Below, piece by piece: positions 28,274 to 37,334 of a stretch of DNA of 64,000 bases. The position numbers were made by a program, and so were the translations under genes. The stretch spans positions 53,145 through 117,144 of the forward strand of contig NZ_JAKGRW010000053.1 of NCBI RefSeq assembly GCF_021555175.1. Direction: 5' to 3'. How positions within the stretch are numbered: position 1 is the first letter of the stretch; the number at the start of each line of letters is the position of its first letter. The notes beneath the pieces were generated by a model. That model searched no databases. It was not told the DNA's origin and was given only the letters and a program-made list of their open reading frames with translations. This stretch comes from Nocardioides alcanivorans (GTDB taxonomy: Bacteria > Actinomycetota > Actinomycetes > Propionibacteriales > Nocardioidaceae).

Positions 28274-28346
28274 TGACCATGACCCAGGTCACAAAGCAAG
28301 GGCTTCGCCCAAATTCGTCGCGCCCGGTACCCCGGCCGACACGCGC

Positions 28347-28406
28347 GGTCGTCCCTAACAGATTTGTAGTTTCTCGGCGGGAACTACAAATCTGTTAGGG
28401 ACGACC
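28347..28406. repeat. intergenic hairpin family, copy 2
   Basis: Two perfect 25-bp arms (left 28347-28371, right 28382-28406) surround a 10-base loop. The core is CCCTAACAGATTTGTAGTT, strikingly A/T-rich for this genome. It lies between the start of the CYP51-unit TetR gene and the end of the minus-strand beta-propeller gene (stop 28430), so it can terminate the latter. Shares its core with the copies at 12015 and 33979. Confidence 0.85.
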
Positions 28407-28429
28407 CGGATTTCGACGCTCGTTCGGGG

Positions 28430-29750
28430 CTATTTCTTCACCTTCACCGCTTTCGAGGTCGCCTTCGCTTGCTTGAACCCCGGGCGTTTGACCGTCACTT
28501 GCACGGAGAGCTTCCTGCCGCGATCGGCCTTGGCGACCTTGTAGGCCTTCTTCGCCCCCTTGGCGCCCTTGATCGCCTTGCCGTTGCGCAGCCAGCGGAA
28601 CGTCACCTTCGTCGGCGCCTTCGACCACGTGCCCGCAGTCGCCTTGAGGGTCTTGCCTGCCTTGGCCTTGCCCTTGACGGCGGGCTTCTTCTTCAACTTC
28701 AGGGCCTTGGTGCTGGCACCGGGCTTGCCCGGGTCGTAGGTGGCCTTCGACCAGTCCGGGTCGGTGCCGCCCGCGATGATCTTCTTGAACGTCGTGGCGG
28801 AGCCGCAGGCACCGAACTTGTCGATCTTGTGGATGCTCCCGTACTGCTCGTAGACCACTTCGTCGTTGCTCGGCCCGAAGCTCGGGCGCTCGAAGTCGCT
28901 GAGATACGGCTCGGGAGTCTCTTCCTCCTCGTTGGCAGAGCACGCATAGACGGGAGGAGCTGGAACGCTGGTGCGCGGGTTCCCGGTCACCGAAGCGAGC
29001 GTGATGATGCCAGCCCCTGTGCCAGGAACGTCAGGCGCTGCCCGTTGGGCGAGAGCATCGGGTCGCTGAGGTCGACGTACGTCCAGTCGTCGAGCTCGAA
29101 GATGTCGTCGGCGTCGAACCACGTGCTCGGCGCGGCGTCGCTTCCCCAGTCGTGGATCTTCACCGGCCCGGAGTTCGTGAAGAGGAGGCGCGAATTCGTC
29201 AGCCACGACGGGTCGGAGCCGATGACGAGTCCGCCGGCCAGGTCGTCGGAACCGTCGCGGATGTTGCTCAACCCGGTCAGCGCCTCGATCGTCCACGACG
29301 TGGAGCCGGAGTACTGGACGGTCCGGAGCTGGGAGTAGGCCACGCGCTTCCCGTCGGGCGAGATGGCCGGCTCCATGATGGGCGTGAGCCGGATCGTCGT
29401 ACCCCGCCTTCGACGAAGAGGTTCCCGGGCGACATCGTGTTCAACACCTTGCCGGACTGGTTGATCACTCGGATCCTGTTGCCCTTCATCACCGCGATCC
29501 GCCCGTTGTCGGACATGCTCGGCTCCGCATAGGGGCTTGCCTTGGTGCCATCGGTGGTGATCCTCGTCTGCCCGGAGCCGTCCCCGCGGGCCACCCAGAC
29601 GTTGTCGCCCTTGATGAACACGATGGTGCCGCCGGACGTCGCCGCCTGCGCCGAGCCCGCCGCGCCGCCCACCACACTTGCGGGGACCACCGTCCCCACG
29701 GCAGCCACCAGGGCCATCGCCGTCACCGCTGCCATCCGTCTGATCCGCAT
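28430..29750 (-). CDS. secreted TolB/PD40-like beta-propeller with Lys-rich Ig-like C-terminus
   Basis: About 440 aa after repair. The signal peptide (about residues 1-36, ending AQAAT) is followed by PD40-type propeller blades (GTIVFIKGDNVWVARGDGSG, EPAISPDGKRVAYSQL, DPMLSPNGQRLTFLAQG, RPSFGPSNDEVVYEQY). The C-terminal 90 residues form a Lys-rich Ig-like domain (VTFRWLRNGKAIKGAKGAKK) common at the ends of nocardioform secreted proteins. Two frame breaks at C runs 29402-29405 and 29014-29017 each need one base. Such proteins bind other macromolecules or cell-wall polymers; no enzyme motif is visible. Confidence 0.8.
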
Positions 29751-29903
29751 CTGGTGTCCTCTCGAGGTCGAGCCTCCGATCCTGACCTGTCGCACGTCCG
29801 GCTCGCGTCGTCCACGCGGTGACACCTCGGTCATCCCTTGGTCGTACGGCGGCCCGATGGAACCTGCAGCGAGAAATGGCCCGGACTCTGGTTGGGTGAC
29901 GAC

Positions 29904-30907
29904 ATGGCCGTCTTCGTCACCCGCTTCGACTTCCGACTCCCCAACGCGTCGCCCGAGCAGCGTCAGGCACTCTTCGCCCGCGCCGTGCAGCAGGCGGCGT
30001 ACGTCGACCAACACGGTCAGGACGCGATCGTGCTGTCCGAGCACCACGCGTCGGCAGACGGGTACCTTCCCAGTCCGCTGATCGTGGCGAGCGCCTTCGC
30101 CGCCGTGACCGAGCGGATCGGCATCTCCATCGCCGCCATCTTGGGCAACCTCTACGACCCGGTGCGCCTGGCCGAGGACATCGCGGTGCTCGACCACGTC
30201 AGCAAGGGTCGCGTCGGCTACACGTTCGGGCTCGGCTACCGCCCCCTGGAGTACGCCCTGCTCGAACGTGACTGGGCCAGCCGCGGCACCGACATGGAGG
30301 CCAGGCTGGAGCTGCTCCTCGCTGCCTTGCACGGCGAGGAGGTCGAGCGCGGCGGCGTGAAGCAGCGGGTCACCCCGACTCCGTTCAGCCAGCCGCACCC
30401 CAACTTCTTCTACGGCGGCGGCTCGCTGGTCGCGGCCCGCCGCGCCGCCCGCCTCGGCCTGGGGTTTGCCCCGCAGACCGCATCCCCCGAGCTGCGTGCT
30501 GCCTACGAGCAGGGCTGCCGCGACGCCGGGCGCGAGCCTGGCTTCGTGCTCGCTCCCCCGAAGCAGGGTCCTGCCACGATCTTCTGCGCCGAAGACCCCG
30601 ACGCATTCTGGGACCAGCACGGCATCCACCTGCTCCATGACGCGCAGGCCTACCAGGCGTGGCGCGACGAGGGCGGCCGCGACCCGAAGTCCGCGAGCCA
30701 CGTCGCCGATGCGTCCACGACCGTCGAGGCGATGCGGGCCGCCGGCGTCTACGCGGTGTTCTCCCCGACGAGCTCATCGACAAGTTGAAGGCGCGTGAGA
30801 TCAAGGTCGTCACCAGTCACCCGGCCTGCGGCGGCATGCCGGAGGAGCCCTCGTGGCAGCACCTGCGGTTGATCAGCGAGCGCGTGATTCCCGCCGTCCG
30901 CCCCTGA
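29904..30907 (+). CDS. LLM-class flavin-dependent oxidoreductase
   Basis: About 334 aa. Luciferase-like TIM barrel with DAIVLSEHHASADGYLPSPL, the strand RIGISIAAILGNLYDP and the cofactor loop GRVGYTFGLGYRPLEY. The EHH motif is typical of the FMN/F420 luciferase-like group. One C is missing in the run 30763-30766; repair restores AVFSPDELIDKL and the stop at 30907. ATG at 29904 is chosen over upstream in-frame codons because the barrel starts there (MAVFVTRFDFRLP). Substrate unknown; five 21-bp tandem repeats follow the gene. Confidence 0.85.
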
Positions 30908-30910
30908 CCC

Positions 30911-31013
30911 GCGCGAACCCTCACTCGGAACGCGCGAACCCTCACTCGGAACGCGCGAACCCTCACTCGTAACGCGCGAACCCTCACTCGGAACGCGCGA
31001 ACCCTCACTCGGA
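30911..31013. repeat. 21-bp tandem repeat, five units
   Basis: Five head-to-tail 21-bp units start at 30911, 30932, 30953, 30974 and 30995, with core GCGCGAACCCTCACTCGGAA; the third has one change (CGT for CGG). The array fills the gap between the oxidoreductase stop and the KstD-like gene. A related array in opposite orientation lies at 39452-39539 (18 of 21 positions identical between consensus units). Confidence 0.9.
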
Positions 31014-31115
31014 GACGCACGCGGGCGCCGACACCGCCCGCCCGATGGGACTCAACCGCCACCAACGACTCGTGGCTCGTAGTGTGCGAGCGATCGCAAC
31101 GAAGGGAAGAGCCGA

Positions 31116-32626
31116 ATGAGCAACGAGCAGGTCTTCGACGTAGTCGTGGTGGGTTCCGGAGGCGGCGCCCTGACGGCGGCGCACCTGGCCACCAAGCACG
31201 GACTCTCCACCGTGGTCGTCGAGCGCACCGACAAGGTCGGCGGCACCTCCGCCTACTCCGGCGGCGCGTGCTGGTTGCCCGGCACCCAAGTGCAGCAGCG
31301 GGCCGGTCTCGCCGAATCCACGGCGTCCGCGCGCGAGTACCTCGGCGCCCTGCTCGACGACCCCAGCCAGGACAAGGTCGAGGCATTCCTGACCCACGCT
31401 CCGGAGCTCGTCGCCGAACTGGAGTCGGACGAGCTCATGGAGTTCGAGTTCATCTCCTTCCCGGAGTACTACGAGCGCCCCGGCCGCTCCCCGGCGGCCG
31501 TTCGATCACGCCCCTCGGCATCAAGCGCGACGAGCTCCCCGAGCAGGTCGACGCACTGCTGCGCCCGCCGGTCGAGAAGGACCGCGTGGGTGAGGGCGGG
31601 CGCCGTACGCTCACGGGTGGCCAGTCCCTCGTCGGCCGGCTCCTCGCGATGTTCGTGCGTGACGGAGGCACCGTGCTGACCGGTCACACGATGACCGAGC
31701 TCGTCACCGACGGCGACCGGGTGACCGGCATCGTCGCCCAGACGGCGGACGGCCCGGTCACGATCACCGCCCGCAAGGGCGTCATCCTCGCCAGCGGCGG
31801 CTACGAGGGCGACCAGGCCCGTCGGACGGCGCGCGGGGTGCCGGGTTCGGCCGACTGGACGATGGCGCCGGTGGGCACCAACAAGGGTGAGCCGGTCGAC
31901 GCCGCTGCCGCGGTCGGAGCCGCGACCGCGCTGCTCGACGAGGGTTGGTACTGCCCCGGCCTGGCCCAGCCCGACGGCTGGGGCACCTTCACGCTCGGTT
32001 TCCGCTCGGGCCTGATGGTCGACCAGACCGGCAAGCGCTACGCCAACGAGAACCTTCCCTACGACCGGTTCGGCCGCGAGATGGCGAAGGCACCCGAGCG
32101 GATCCCCTCGTGGTACCTCTTCGACAACTCCGAGGGCGGTCAGCTTCCTGCCATCGCGATCCCGCAGGGCGACGCTGCGGCGCATCTCGCTGCGGGCACG
32201 TGGGTCCAGGCCGACACCGTCGAGGAGCTGGCCGAGAAGATCGGCATCCCGGCAATCGTCGAGACCGTCGACCGTTTCAACGGCTTCGCCGAGAGCGGCG
32301 TCGACGAGGACTTCGGTCGCGGCGTCGACGAGTTCGACACCCACTTCGTCTACACCGACAACGGCAAGAACAAGGCGCTCTCCCCACTGGCCAACGGCCC
32401 GTTCTTCGCAGCGAAGTTCGTGCTCTCCGACCTCGGCACCAAGGGCGGCGTCGTGACCGACGCAGCCTCGCGGGCGCTTCGCGAGGACGGCTCGGTCATC
32501 CCCGGCCTCTATGCCACGTCCAATGCGACCGCCTCGGTCTTCGGCGCCTACTACCCGGCTCCGGGCGCCCCGCTCGGCTCCGCGATGGTCTTCGGCTCCC
32601 TCGCGGTGCGCGACCTGCTGGCCTGA
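31116..32626 (+). CDS. FAD-dependent oxidoreductase, 3-ketosteroid-1-dehydrogenase-like
   Basis: About 503 aa. The FAD site is VVVGSGGGALTAAHLA (residues about 10-25), with VVERTDKVGGTSAYSGG as in KstD/flavocytochrome-c-type dehydrogenases, and the C-terminal FAD loop is YYPAPGAPLGSAMVFG, the counterpart of the YPGPG-x-LGPAM segment in KstD. These enzymes introduce a double bond next to a ketone in steroid-like rings. A frame break at the CCCC run 31489-31492 is repaired by one C (RPGRSPGGRSITPLG). ATG at 31116 has an AAGGGAAG site upstream. True steroid specificity is unproven. Confidence 0.85.
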
Positions 32627-32640
32627 CCCCTCCGGCCGCT

Positions 32641-32687
32641 CAGCGCCGTACGTTGAGGTCACCTGATGACCTCGGCGTACGGCGCTG
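32641..32687. terminator. bidirectional hairpin between convergent genes
   Basis: CAGCGCCGTACGTTGAGGTCA (32641-32661, quoted here to its first twenty bases plus A) pairs with 32667-32687 at 19 of 21 positions around a 5-base loop. It lies between the KstD-like stop (32626) and the TetR stop (32703). Confidence 0.7.
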
Positions 32688-32702
32688 ACGTGTTTCTCGG
32701 GG

Positions 32703-33299
32703 TCAGCCGACCACGCGCCGCGCGAGGTCGCACCAGGCGTCGGCGATCCGCTCGACGCCGAACCCGGAGCCGACCTGATGGCGTACCACGGAGATGTCGA
32801 GCGGCGCCAGGAGTGAAGTGGCGAGCAAGGGCAGGTCACCGTCGACCCCGCACTCGGCCAACAGGTGGCGCACGTGCATGACGGCGAAGAGTCGTGCCGG
32901 ATGGGAGTGGCCATCGGGACCGCTGGCGGCCTCGATGAGGTCAGCATGGGCCAGGTTGAGCTCGAGGCGGGAGCGTCCGAAGGCGACGAGCCGGTCGTAC
33001 GCCGACGCGCCCGGTCCGAGCGGCGGCTCGCCGGCGATCACCGCAGCCTGCCAGGCGGTCTCCGACTCGTTGAGCACGGCCGCCATCAGGCCCGGCCGGC
33101 TGCCGAACCTTCGGAAGACCGTGCCCTTGCCGACACCGGCCGCCTCTGCGACCGACTCCATCGTCACCGAGGCGGCACCCTCCTGCGCGACCAGGCACAC
33201 GGCTGCCTGCAGCACCGCGTCGCGGTTGCGTGCGGCGTCACTGCGGGGCAGCGGCGGGTCGTCGAGGAGCGGGAGCAGTGGATGCTCAGGAGTCGGCAT
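32703..33299 (-). CDS. TetR-family transcriptional regulator
   Basis: A 198-aa TetR protein. The HTH (RNRDAVLQAAVCLVAQEG, then VTMESVAEAAGVGKGTVFRRF) is at about residues 24-67 and the ligand domain ends WCDLARRVVG. It is divergent from the FMN reductase gene and an inverted repeat at 33353-33374 lies in the shared promoter, so it probably represses that gene and itself. The recognition helix GVGKGTVFRRFGSRPGL is typical of a large subgroup of redox- or xenobiotic-responsive regulators; the ligand is unknown. Confidence 0.9.
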   Translation of the reverse strand: MPTPEHPLLPLLDDPPLPRSDAARNRDAVLQAAVCLVAQEGAASVTMESVAEAAGVGKGTVFRRFGSRPGLMAAVLNESETAWQAAVIAGEPPLGPGASAYDRLVAFGRSRLELNLAHADLIEAASGPDGHSHPARLFAVMHVRHLLAECGVDGDLPLLATSLLAPLDISVVRHQVGSGFGVERIADAWCDLARRVVG

Positions 33300-33352
33300 G
33301 GCACTGCCAGCCTAGTGGCGAAGGGCTCGACGTGGTGCAGGTCACGGGAATG

Positions 33353-33374
33353 AAACCGGACTCCGGTCCGTTTA
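33353..33374. promoter_or_regulatory. probable TetR operator between tetR and FMN reductase
   Basis: CGGAC-TCCG-GTCCG flanked by AAAC and TTTA gives an inverted repeat about 40 bp upstream of the reductase start, with A/T-rich outer arms. This type of site is common for TetR regulators divergent from oxidoreductases. Confidence 0.6.
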
Positions 33375-33414
33375 GCACCCGGAAACCAGTTGAACACCCA
33401 AGAGGAGCTTCTCC

Positions 33415-33954
33415 ATGTCGGCCATCCGTATCGCCACCCTCGTCGGCAGCCTCCGCGCCGACTCGGTGAACCGCAAGCTCGCCGAGGCCCTGCGTGACAG
33501 CGCTCCCCAGGGGGTCAGCATCGAGATCGTCGAGGGCCTGGCGGAAGTGCCCTTCTACAACGAGGACCTCGACGCCGGCAGCGCCCCCGAGGCCGCCAGC
33601 CTGCTCCGCAAGCAGGTCGCCGAGGCAGACCGTGTCCTGGTCGTCACCCCCGAATACAACGGCACCATGCCCGCCGTGCTCAACAACGCCATCGACTGGC
33701 TCTCCCGTCCCTACGGCGCCGGTGCCCTCGTGGGCAAGCCGCTCGCGGTCATCGGCACCACCCCCACGCCGTACGGCGGCAAGTGGGCCCACGAGGAGAC
33801 CGTGCGCTCCGCTGGGATCGCTGGGGCGAAGGTGCTCGCCGACCAGGTCGTCTCCCAGCCCGGCATCGAGGTCGACCCGTTGACCGACGCCGAGGTGCAG
33901 GCCAAGCTCGCCGACGTCCTCAAGTCGCTGGTGGACTTCGCCGACGAGGCCTGA
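33415..33954 (+). CDS. NADPH-dependent FMN reductase family protein
   Basis: A 179-aa flavodoxin-like protein. The FMN phosphate loop is GSLRADSVNRKLAEAL (residues about 12-27) and the flavin contact motif is TPEYNGTMPAVLNNAIDWLS, with TPTPYGGKWA completing the site. It reduces flavins or quinone-like compounds with NADPH. An AAGAGGAG ribosome site precedes the ATG. Divergent from the TetR gene, which is likely its repressor; could supply reduced flavin to the nearby monooxygenases. Confidence 0.92.
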   Translation: MSAIRIATLVGSLRADSVNRKLAEALRDSAPQGVSIEIVEGLAEVPFYNEDLDAGSAPEAASLLRKQVAEADRVLVVTPEYNGTMPAVLNNAIDWLSRPYGAGALVGKPLAVIGTTPTPYGGKWAHEETVRSAGIAGAKVLADQVVSQPGIEVDPLTDAEVQAKLADVLKSLVDFADEA

Positions 33955-33978
33955 CCTCTCCTCCCGGGACCCCGAAAG

Positions 33979-34044
33979 GGGGATCGTCCCTAACAGATTT
34001 GTAGTTTCTGGCCGGAAACTACAAATCTGTTAGGGACGATCCCC
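33979..34044. repeat. intergenic hairpin family, copy 3
   Basis: Two perfect 30-bp arms (33979-34008 and 34015-34044) flank a 6-base loop; the core CCCTAACAGATTTGTAGTTT is the same as in copy 2. It lies between convergent stops (33954 and 34063) and can act as a terminator on both strands. Arms this long and exact argue for recent spread or strong selection. Confidence 0.88.
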
Positions 34045-34062
34045 TTCCTTCACGTTCGGAGG

Positions 34063-34713
34063 TCAACGGGCAAGGGCGTCGGCGATGGGGACGTCGCCGT
34101 TGTTGAACTCGATGAACCGGCCGATCGTGGTGGGGTCGGCGAGCACGTGGGCGGCGACGGCGGCGACGTCGGCCCGGGCGACCTGGCTCTTCCCGGAGAC
34201 GGCAGGCGCGACCTCGATCAGTCCGGTGGGCGGGTCGAGGGTGAGGCCGCTCGGCCCGAGGATCGTCCAGTCGAGGCTGCTGGCGCGCAGGTGCTCGTCA
34301 GCAGCCGCCTTCGCCTCGGCGTAGGCGAAGAACGGCTCGGACTCCGGTACGCCGTGGTCGGGGCCGGCACCGAAGTAGGAGACCATCACGAAACGCTTCG
34401 CCCCGGCGATCTCCGCCGCATCGATGGTGCGGGAGGCCGCGTCGCGGTCGACCGCATAGGTGCGCTCGGGATCGCCCCCACCGGCACCAGCCGACCACAC
34501 CACGGCGTCGTAGCCGCGGACCAGTTCCGTGAGCCCAGCGGTGTCGAACTGTTCGACATCGGCGATGAGGGCCTCGGCGCCGGTGTCCGCCACCTCGTCG
34601 GCATGGTCGGGGTTGCGGATGACGGCCGTGACCTCGTCACCGCGCTCCACCAACATGGGCTCGAGCAGGAGGGCCACCTTGCCGTGGCCACCGATCACAA
34701 GAATGCGAGTCAT
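34063..34713 (-). CDS. NAD(P)-binding atypical SDR (NmrA-like)
   Basis: A 216-aa protein with a Rossmann site at the very N-terminus (ILVIGGHGKVALLLEPML, residues about 4-21), VIRNPDHADEV cofactor-phosphate contacts and VMVSYFGAG. The catalytic Tyr-x3-Lys is replaced by YAEAKAAADEHLRAS, as in the NAD(P)H-binding SDR5 group. Such proteins reduce small carbonyls or sense NADPH. Single gene with an 9-bp gap to the upstream AraC gene, with which it is probably co-transcribed. Confidence 0.88.
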   Translation of the reverse strand: MTRILVIGGHGKVALLLEPMLVERGDEVTAVIRNPDHADEVADTGAEALIADVEQFDTAGLTELVRGYDAVVWSAGAGGGDPERTYAVDRDAASRTIDAAEIAGAKRFVMVSYFGAGPDHGVPESEPFFAYAEAKAAADEHLRASSLDWTILGPSGLTLDPPTGLIEVAPAVSGKSQVARADVAAVAAHVLADPTTIGRFIEFNNGDVPIADALAR

Positions 34714-34722
34714 GTCTCCACG

Positions 34723-35771
34723 CTACTGACCCGGGCCAGCCCGGTCGGCCGGTGCGACGTATGCCGCCGGGGTGGTCCCGCGCCACCTGCGGAAGGCGAC
34801 GATGAAGCTGGAGGCCTCGGCGTAGCCCAGACGGAGCGCCACGTCCTCCACCGTGAGGAGCCCGGTCTCGAGCAACTGCACGGCGAGCGTCTCACGCACC
34901 TCGTCGAGCAGCGCCTGATAGCTGACTCCCTCGGCCGCCAGGCGCCGGCGCAGGCTCCGGTCCCCCAGTCCCAGGGCGGAGGCGACGCCGGCCATGGGCG
35001 CGCCCACGCCGAGCTGTTGGGCGATGAGCACCCGCACCTCATGAGCAGTACCGGTACGTTCGCGGCGGCGGGAGACAAGGTCGGCACACATCGACTCCGT
35101 CAGGGCATGCCCCGTGCCTCCCCCAGTAGTCGCGTGTCGAGCAGCGCGGCGTCGAAGGCGAGGCTGTTGTCCGTCGCACCGAAGACAGGATCGACCCCGA
35201 GCACCGCGCGATGCCGACCGACCGAGACCGGCTCGGCCCCACGAAAGGTGACGCGGCCGGGAGCGAAGCCGACAGGATGGAGCTGGTCGAGCACCTTCCA
35301 CACCGCCGTCAGGTCACGCTCGACGAGAAAGCGAGCGACGTCGTCGGGCAACGCGGAGTCGTCGAAGTCGACCACGACCCGTTTCCCCTCGACCCGCGGC
35401 GTGGGGATGGCGAAGGTGTGGCTGAGGTCGATGAACCGTAGGGCGAGGTTGGCCGCCTCGGCCAGCGTGCGGCTACTGAGCAGGGCGAAGCCGAGCACTC
35501 CGAACGTCTCCGCCCGGTAGCGCGCGCCCACCTCGACACCGAACAGGTCGGGCAGCGCTGCTCGGAGATTGCGCACCACCCGGAGCTCCTGGCGAGCGGT
35601 CACCAGCTGCTCCCCGGAGAGCAGGTCGTCTTCGTGCACGCCGGTGCCGACCAGCAGCGCTGGGGCCTCCAGACCGCGCTCGCGACCGTGGCCGACCAGG
35701 ACCGACAGTCCTGCCGCATCCCGCGGGAAGTCCCACGAAAGGGCAGCAGGGCGGGCGAAGTCGAGGGACAT
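34723..35771 (-). CDS. AraC-family regulator with Arabinose_bd-type N-terminal domain
   Basis: About 349 aa. Residues 1-210 resemble the PF12625 ligand domain (LRNLRAALPDLFGVEVGAR, FGVLGFALLSSRTLAEAANL) found in OruR/ArgR-type activators. Residues 250-340 are a HTH_18 DNA-binding domain (RRRLAAEGVSYQALLDEVRE, LGYAEASSFIVAFRRWRGTT). One C is missing in the run 35110-35113 between the domains. Divergent from the Baeyer-Villiger monooxygenase gene, which it presumably activates in response to substrate; two direct repeats 21 bp apart lie in the shared promoter. Confidence 0.88.
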
Positions 35772-35773
35772 GT

Positions 35774-35804
35774 CCGCAATTGTGGATCGCGTGGCCGCAG
35801 TTGT
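35774..35804. promoter_or_regulatory. direct repeats in the araC/monooxygenase promoter
   Basis: CCGCAATTGT (35774-35783) and CCGCAGTTGT (35795-35804) are spaced 21 bp start to start, two helical turns, the arrangement expected for an AraC dimer contacting one DNA face. Confidence 0.5.
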
Positions 35805-35841
35805 CTCCCCCACGTCCGCGCTTCGTCCTAGGTTGCCGAGC

Positions 35842-37334
35842 ATGACTGACGCGCACTCCCCCTCCGTGCTGATCATCGGCGCCGGCCTCGGCGGTCTCGG
35901 GGTGGCCGCACACCTCGGTCGCGCCGGCCAGCACGACGTGACGGTGCTCGAGCGGGCCGACGCACCTGGGGGCGTGTGGCGCGACAACACCTATCCGGGC
36001 GCCGCCTGCGACGTGCCGTCGTCGCTCTACTCGTGGAGCTTCGCCCCCAACCCCGGTTGGGAGCGTCGCTACGGCACGCAGCCCGACATCCTGCGCTACA
36101 TCGAGCAGCAGGTCGACGCACTCCACCTGCGCGAAAGGATCCACACCGGCCAGCACGTCGTCTCCGCGACCTGGGAGGCGGGCGTCCACCAGTGGCGCGT
36201 GGTCACCGCGACCGGCCGCGAGTACGTCGCCGATGTGCTGGTGCCGGCAACCGGTCAACTCTCCGACCCCGTCATCCCTGCACTGCCCGGTGTCGACACC
36301 TTCGACGGCCCCACCTTCCACTCCGCCGCGTGGCGGCACGACGTTGACCTCCGGGGCAAGCGGGTGTCGGTGCTCGGCACCGGCGCCTCGGCCGTCCAGT
36401 TCGTGCCGGCCATCGTCGACGACGTCGCGAGCATGACCGTCTTCCAGCGTTCGGCGCCCTACGTCGTGCCGAAGCCGGACCGGGCCTACACGCGGGCGCA
36501 CCACGCGGCGTACCGACGCCTGCCGACGGCTCAGGCCTTCGGGCGAGGCCTCACCTGGCGGCTGTCGGAGTGGCTCAACGCCGCGTTCGAGGGCGGCGGG
36601 GTGCTGCCGAGGCTGCTGCGCACCTCCTGGCGGGCGCACCTGCGCGCGACCGTCAAGGACCCGTTGAAGCGGGCCAAGCTGGTGCCCGACCACCCGATCG
36701 GGTGCAAGCGGCTGCTCTTCTCCAACGACTGGTATCCCGCGCTCGACCGGGACCACGTCGCCGTCGTGACCGAGGCCGTGGACGCGGTCGAGCCGGGCGG
36801 CATCCGCACCGTCGACGGGCAGCTCCACGCAGCCGACGTGATCATCTGGGGCACCGGCTTCTCGGCCACCGACTTCCTCGGTGGCATGGACGTGAGCGGC
36901 ATCGACCACCTCCCCTGGCGGACGTGTGGCGCAATGGTGCGCACGCGCACCTGGGCATGACCGTGCCCGGCTTTCCCAACCTCTTCTGGATCTACGGCCC
37001 CAACACCAACCTCGGCGGCGGCTCGATCGTCTCGATGATGGAGGCGCAGGCCCGGTACGTCGTCGACGCGGTCCGGCACCTCGCCGGCGGCCTGCATCTG
37101 GGCGAGCGGATCGCGCTCGACACCCGTCCGGAGGCGGCGGCCGCTTGGGATGCGGAGATGCAGTCGCGCCTGGGGGCGTCGGTGTGGAACGACTGCGCGA
37201 GTTGGTATCGCACCGACGCCGGAAGGATCACCACCAACTGGCCGGGAACCGTTGCCGAGTACCAGCAACGAACCTGGCAGTTCGACCCGTCCGTGTTCGT
37301 GGAGACCATCGTGGAGCAGGGAGTCCGGGCATGA
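35842..37334 (+). CDS. Baeyer-Villiger-type flavin monooxygenase
   Basis: About 497 aa. FAD site LIIGAGLGGLGVAAHLG (residues about 11-27), the type I BVMO fingerprint FDGPTFHSAAW (F-x-G-x3-H-x3-W, about residues 155-165), and an NADPH site VLGTGASAVQFVP. The enzyme inserts an oxygen next to a ketone, giving an ester or lactone. A frame break at the CCCC run 36912-36915 needs one C, restoring HLPLADVWRNGAHAHLGM. The stop overlaps the GMC oxidoreductase start, so ketone formation and Baeyer-Villiger oxidation are probably coupled. Confidence 0.92.

Noticed and set aside
30911..31013. Possible CRISPR array
   Set aside because: Units are 21 bp head to tail with no spacers and no cas genes in the window.
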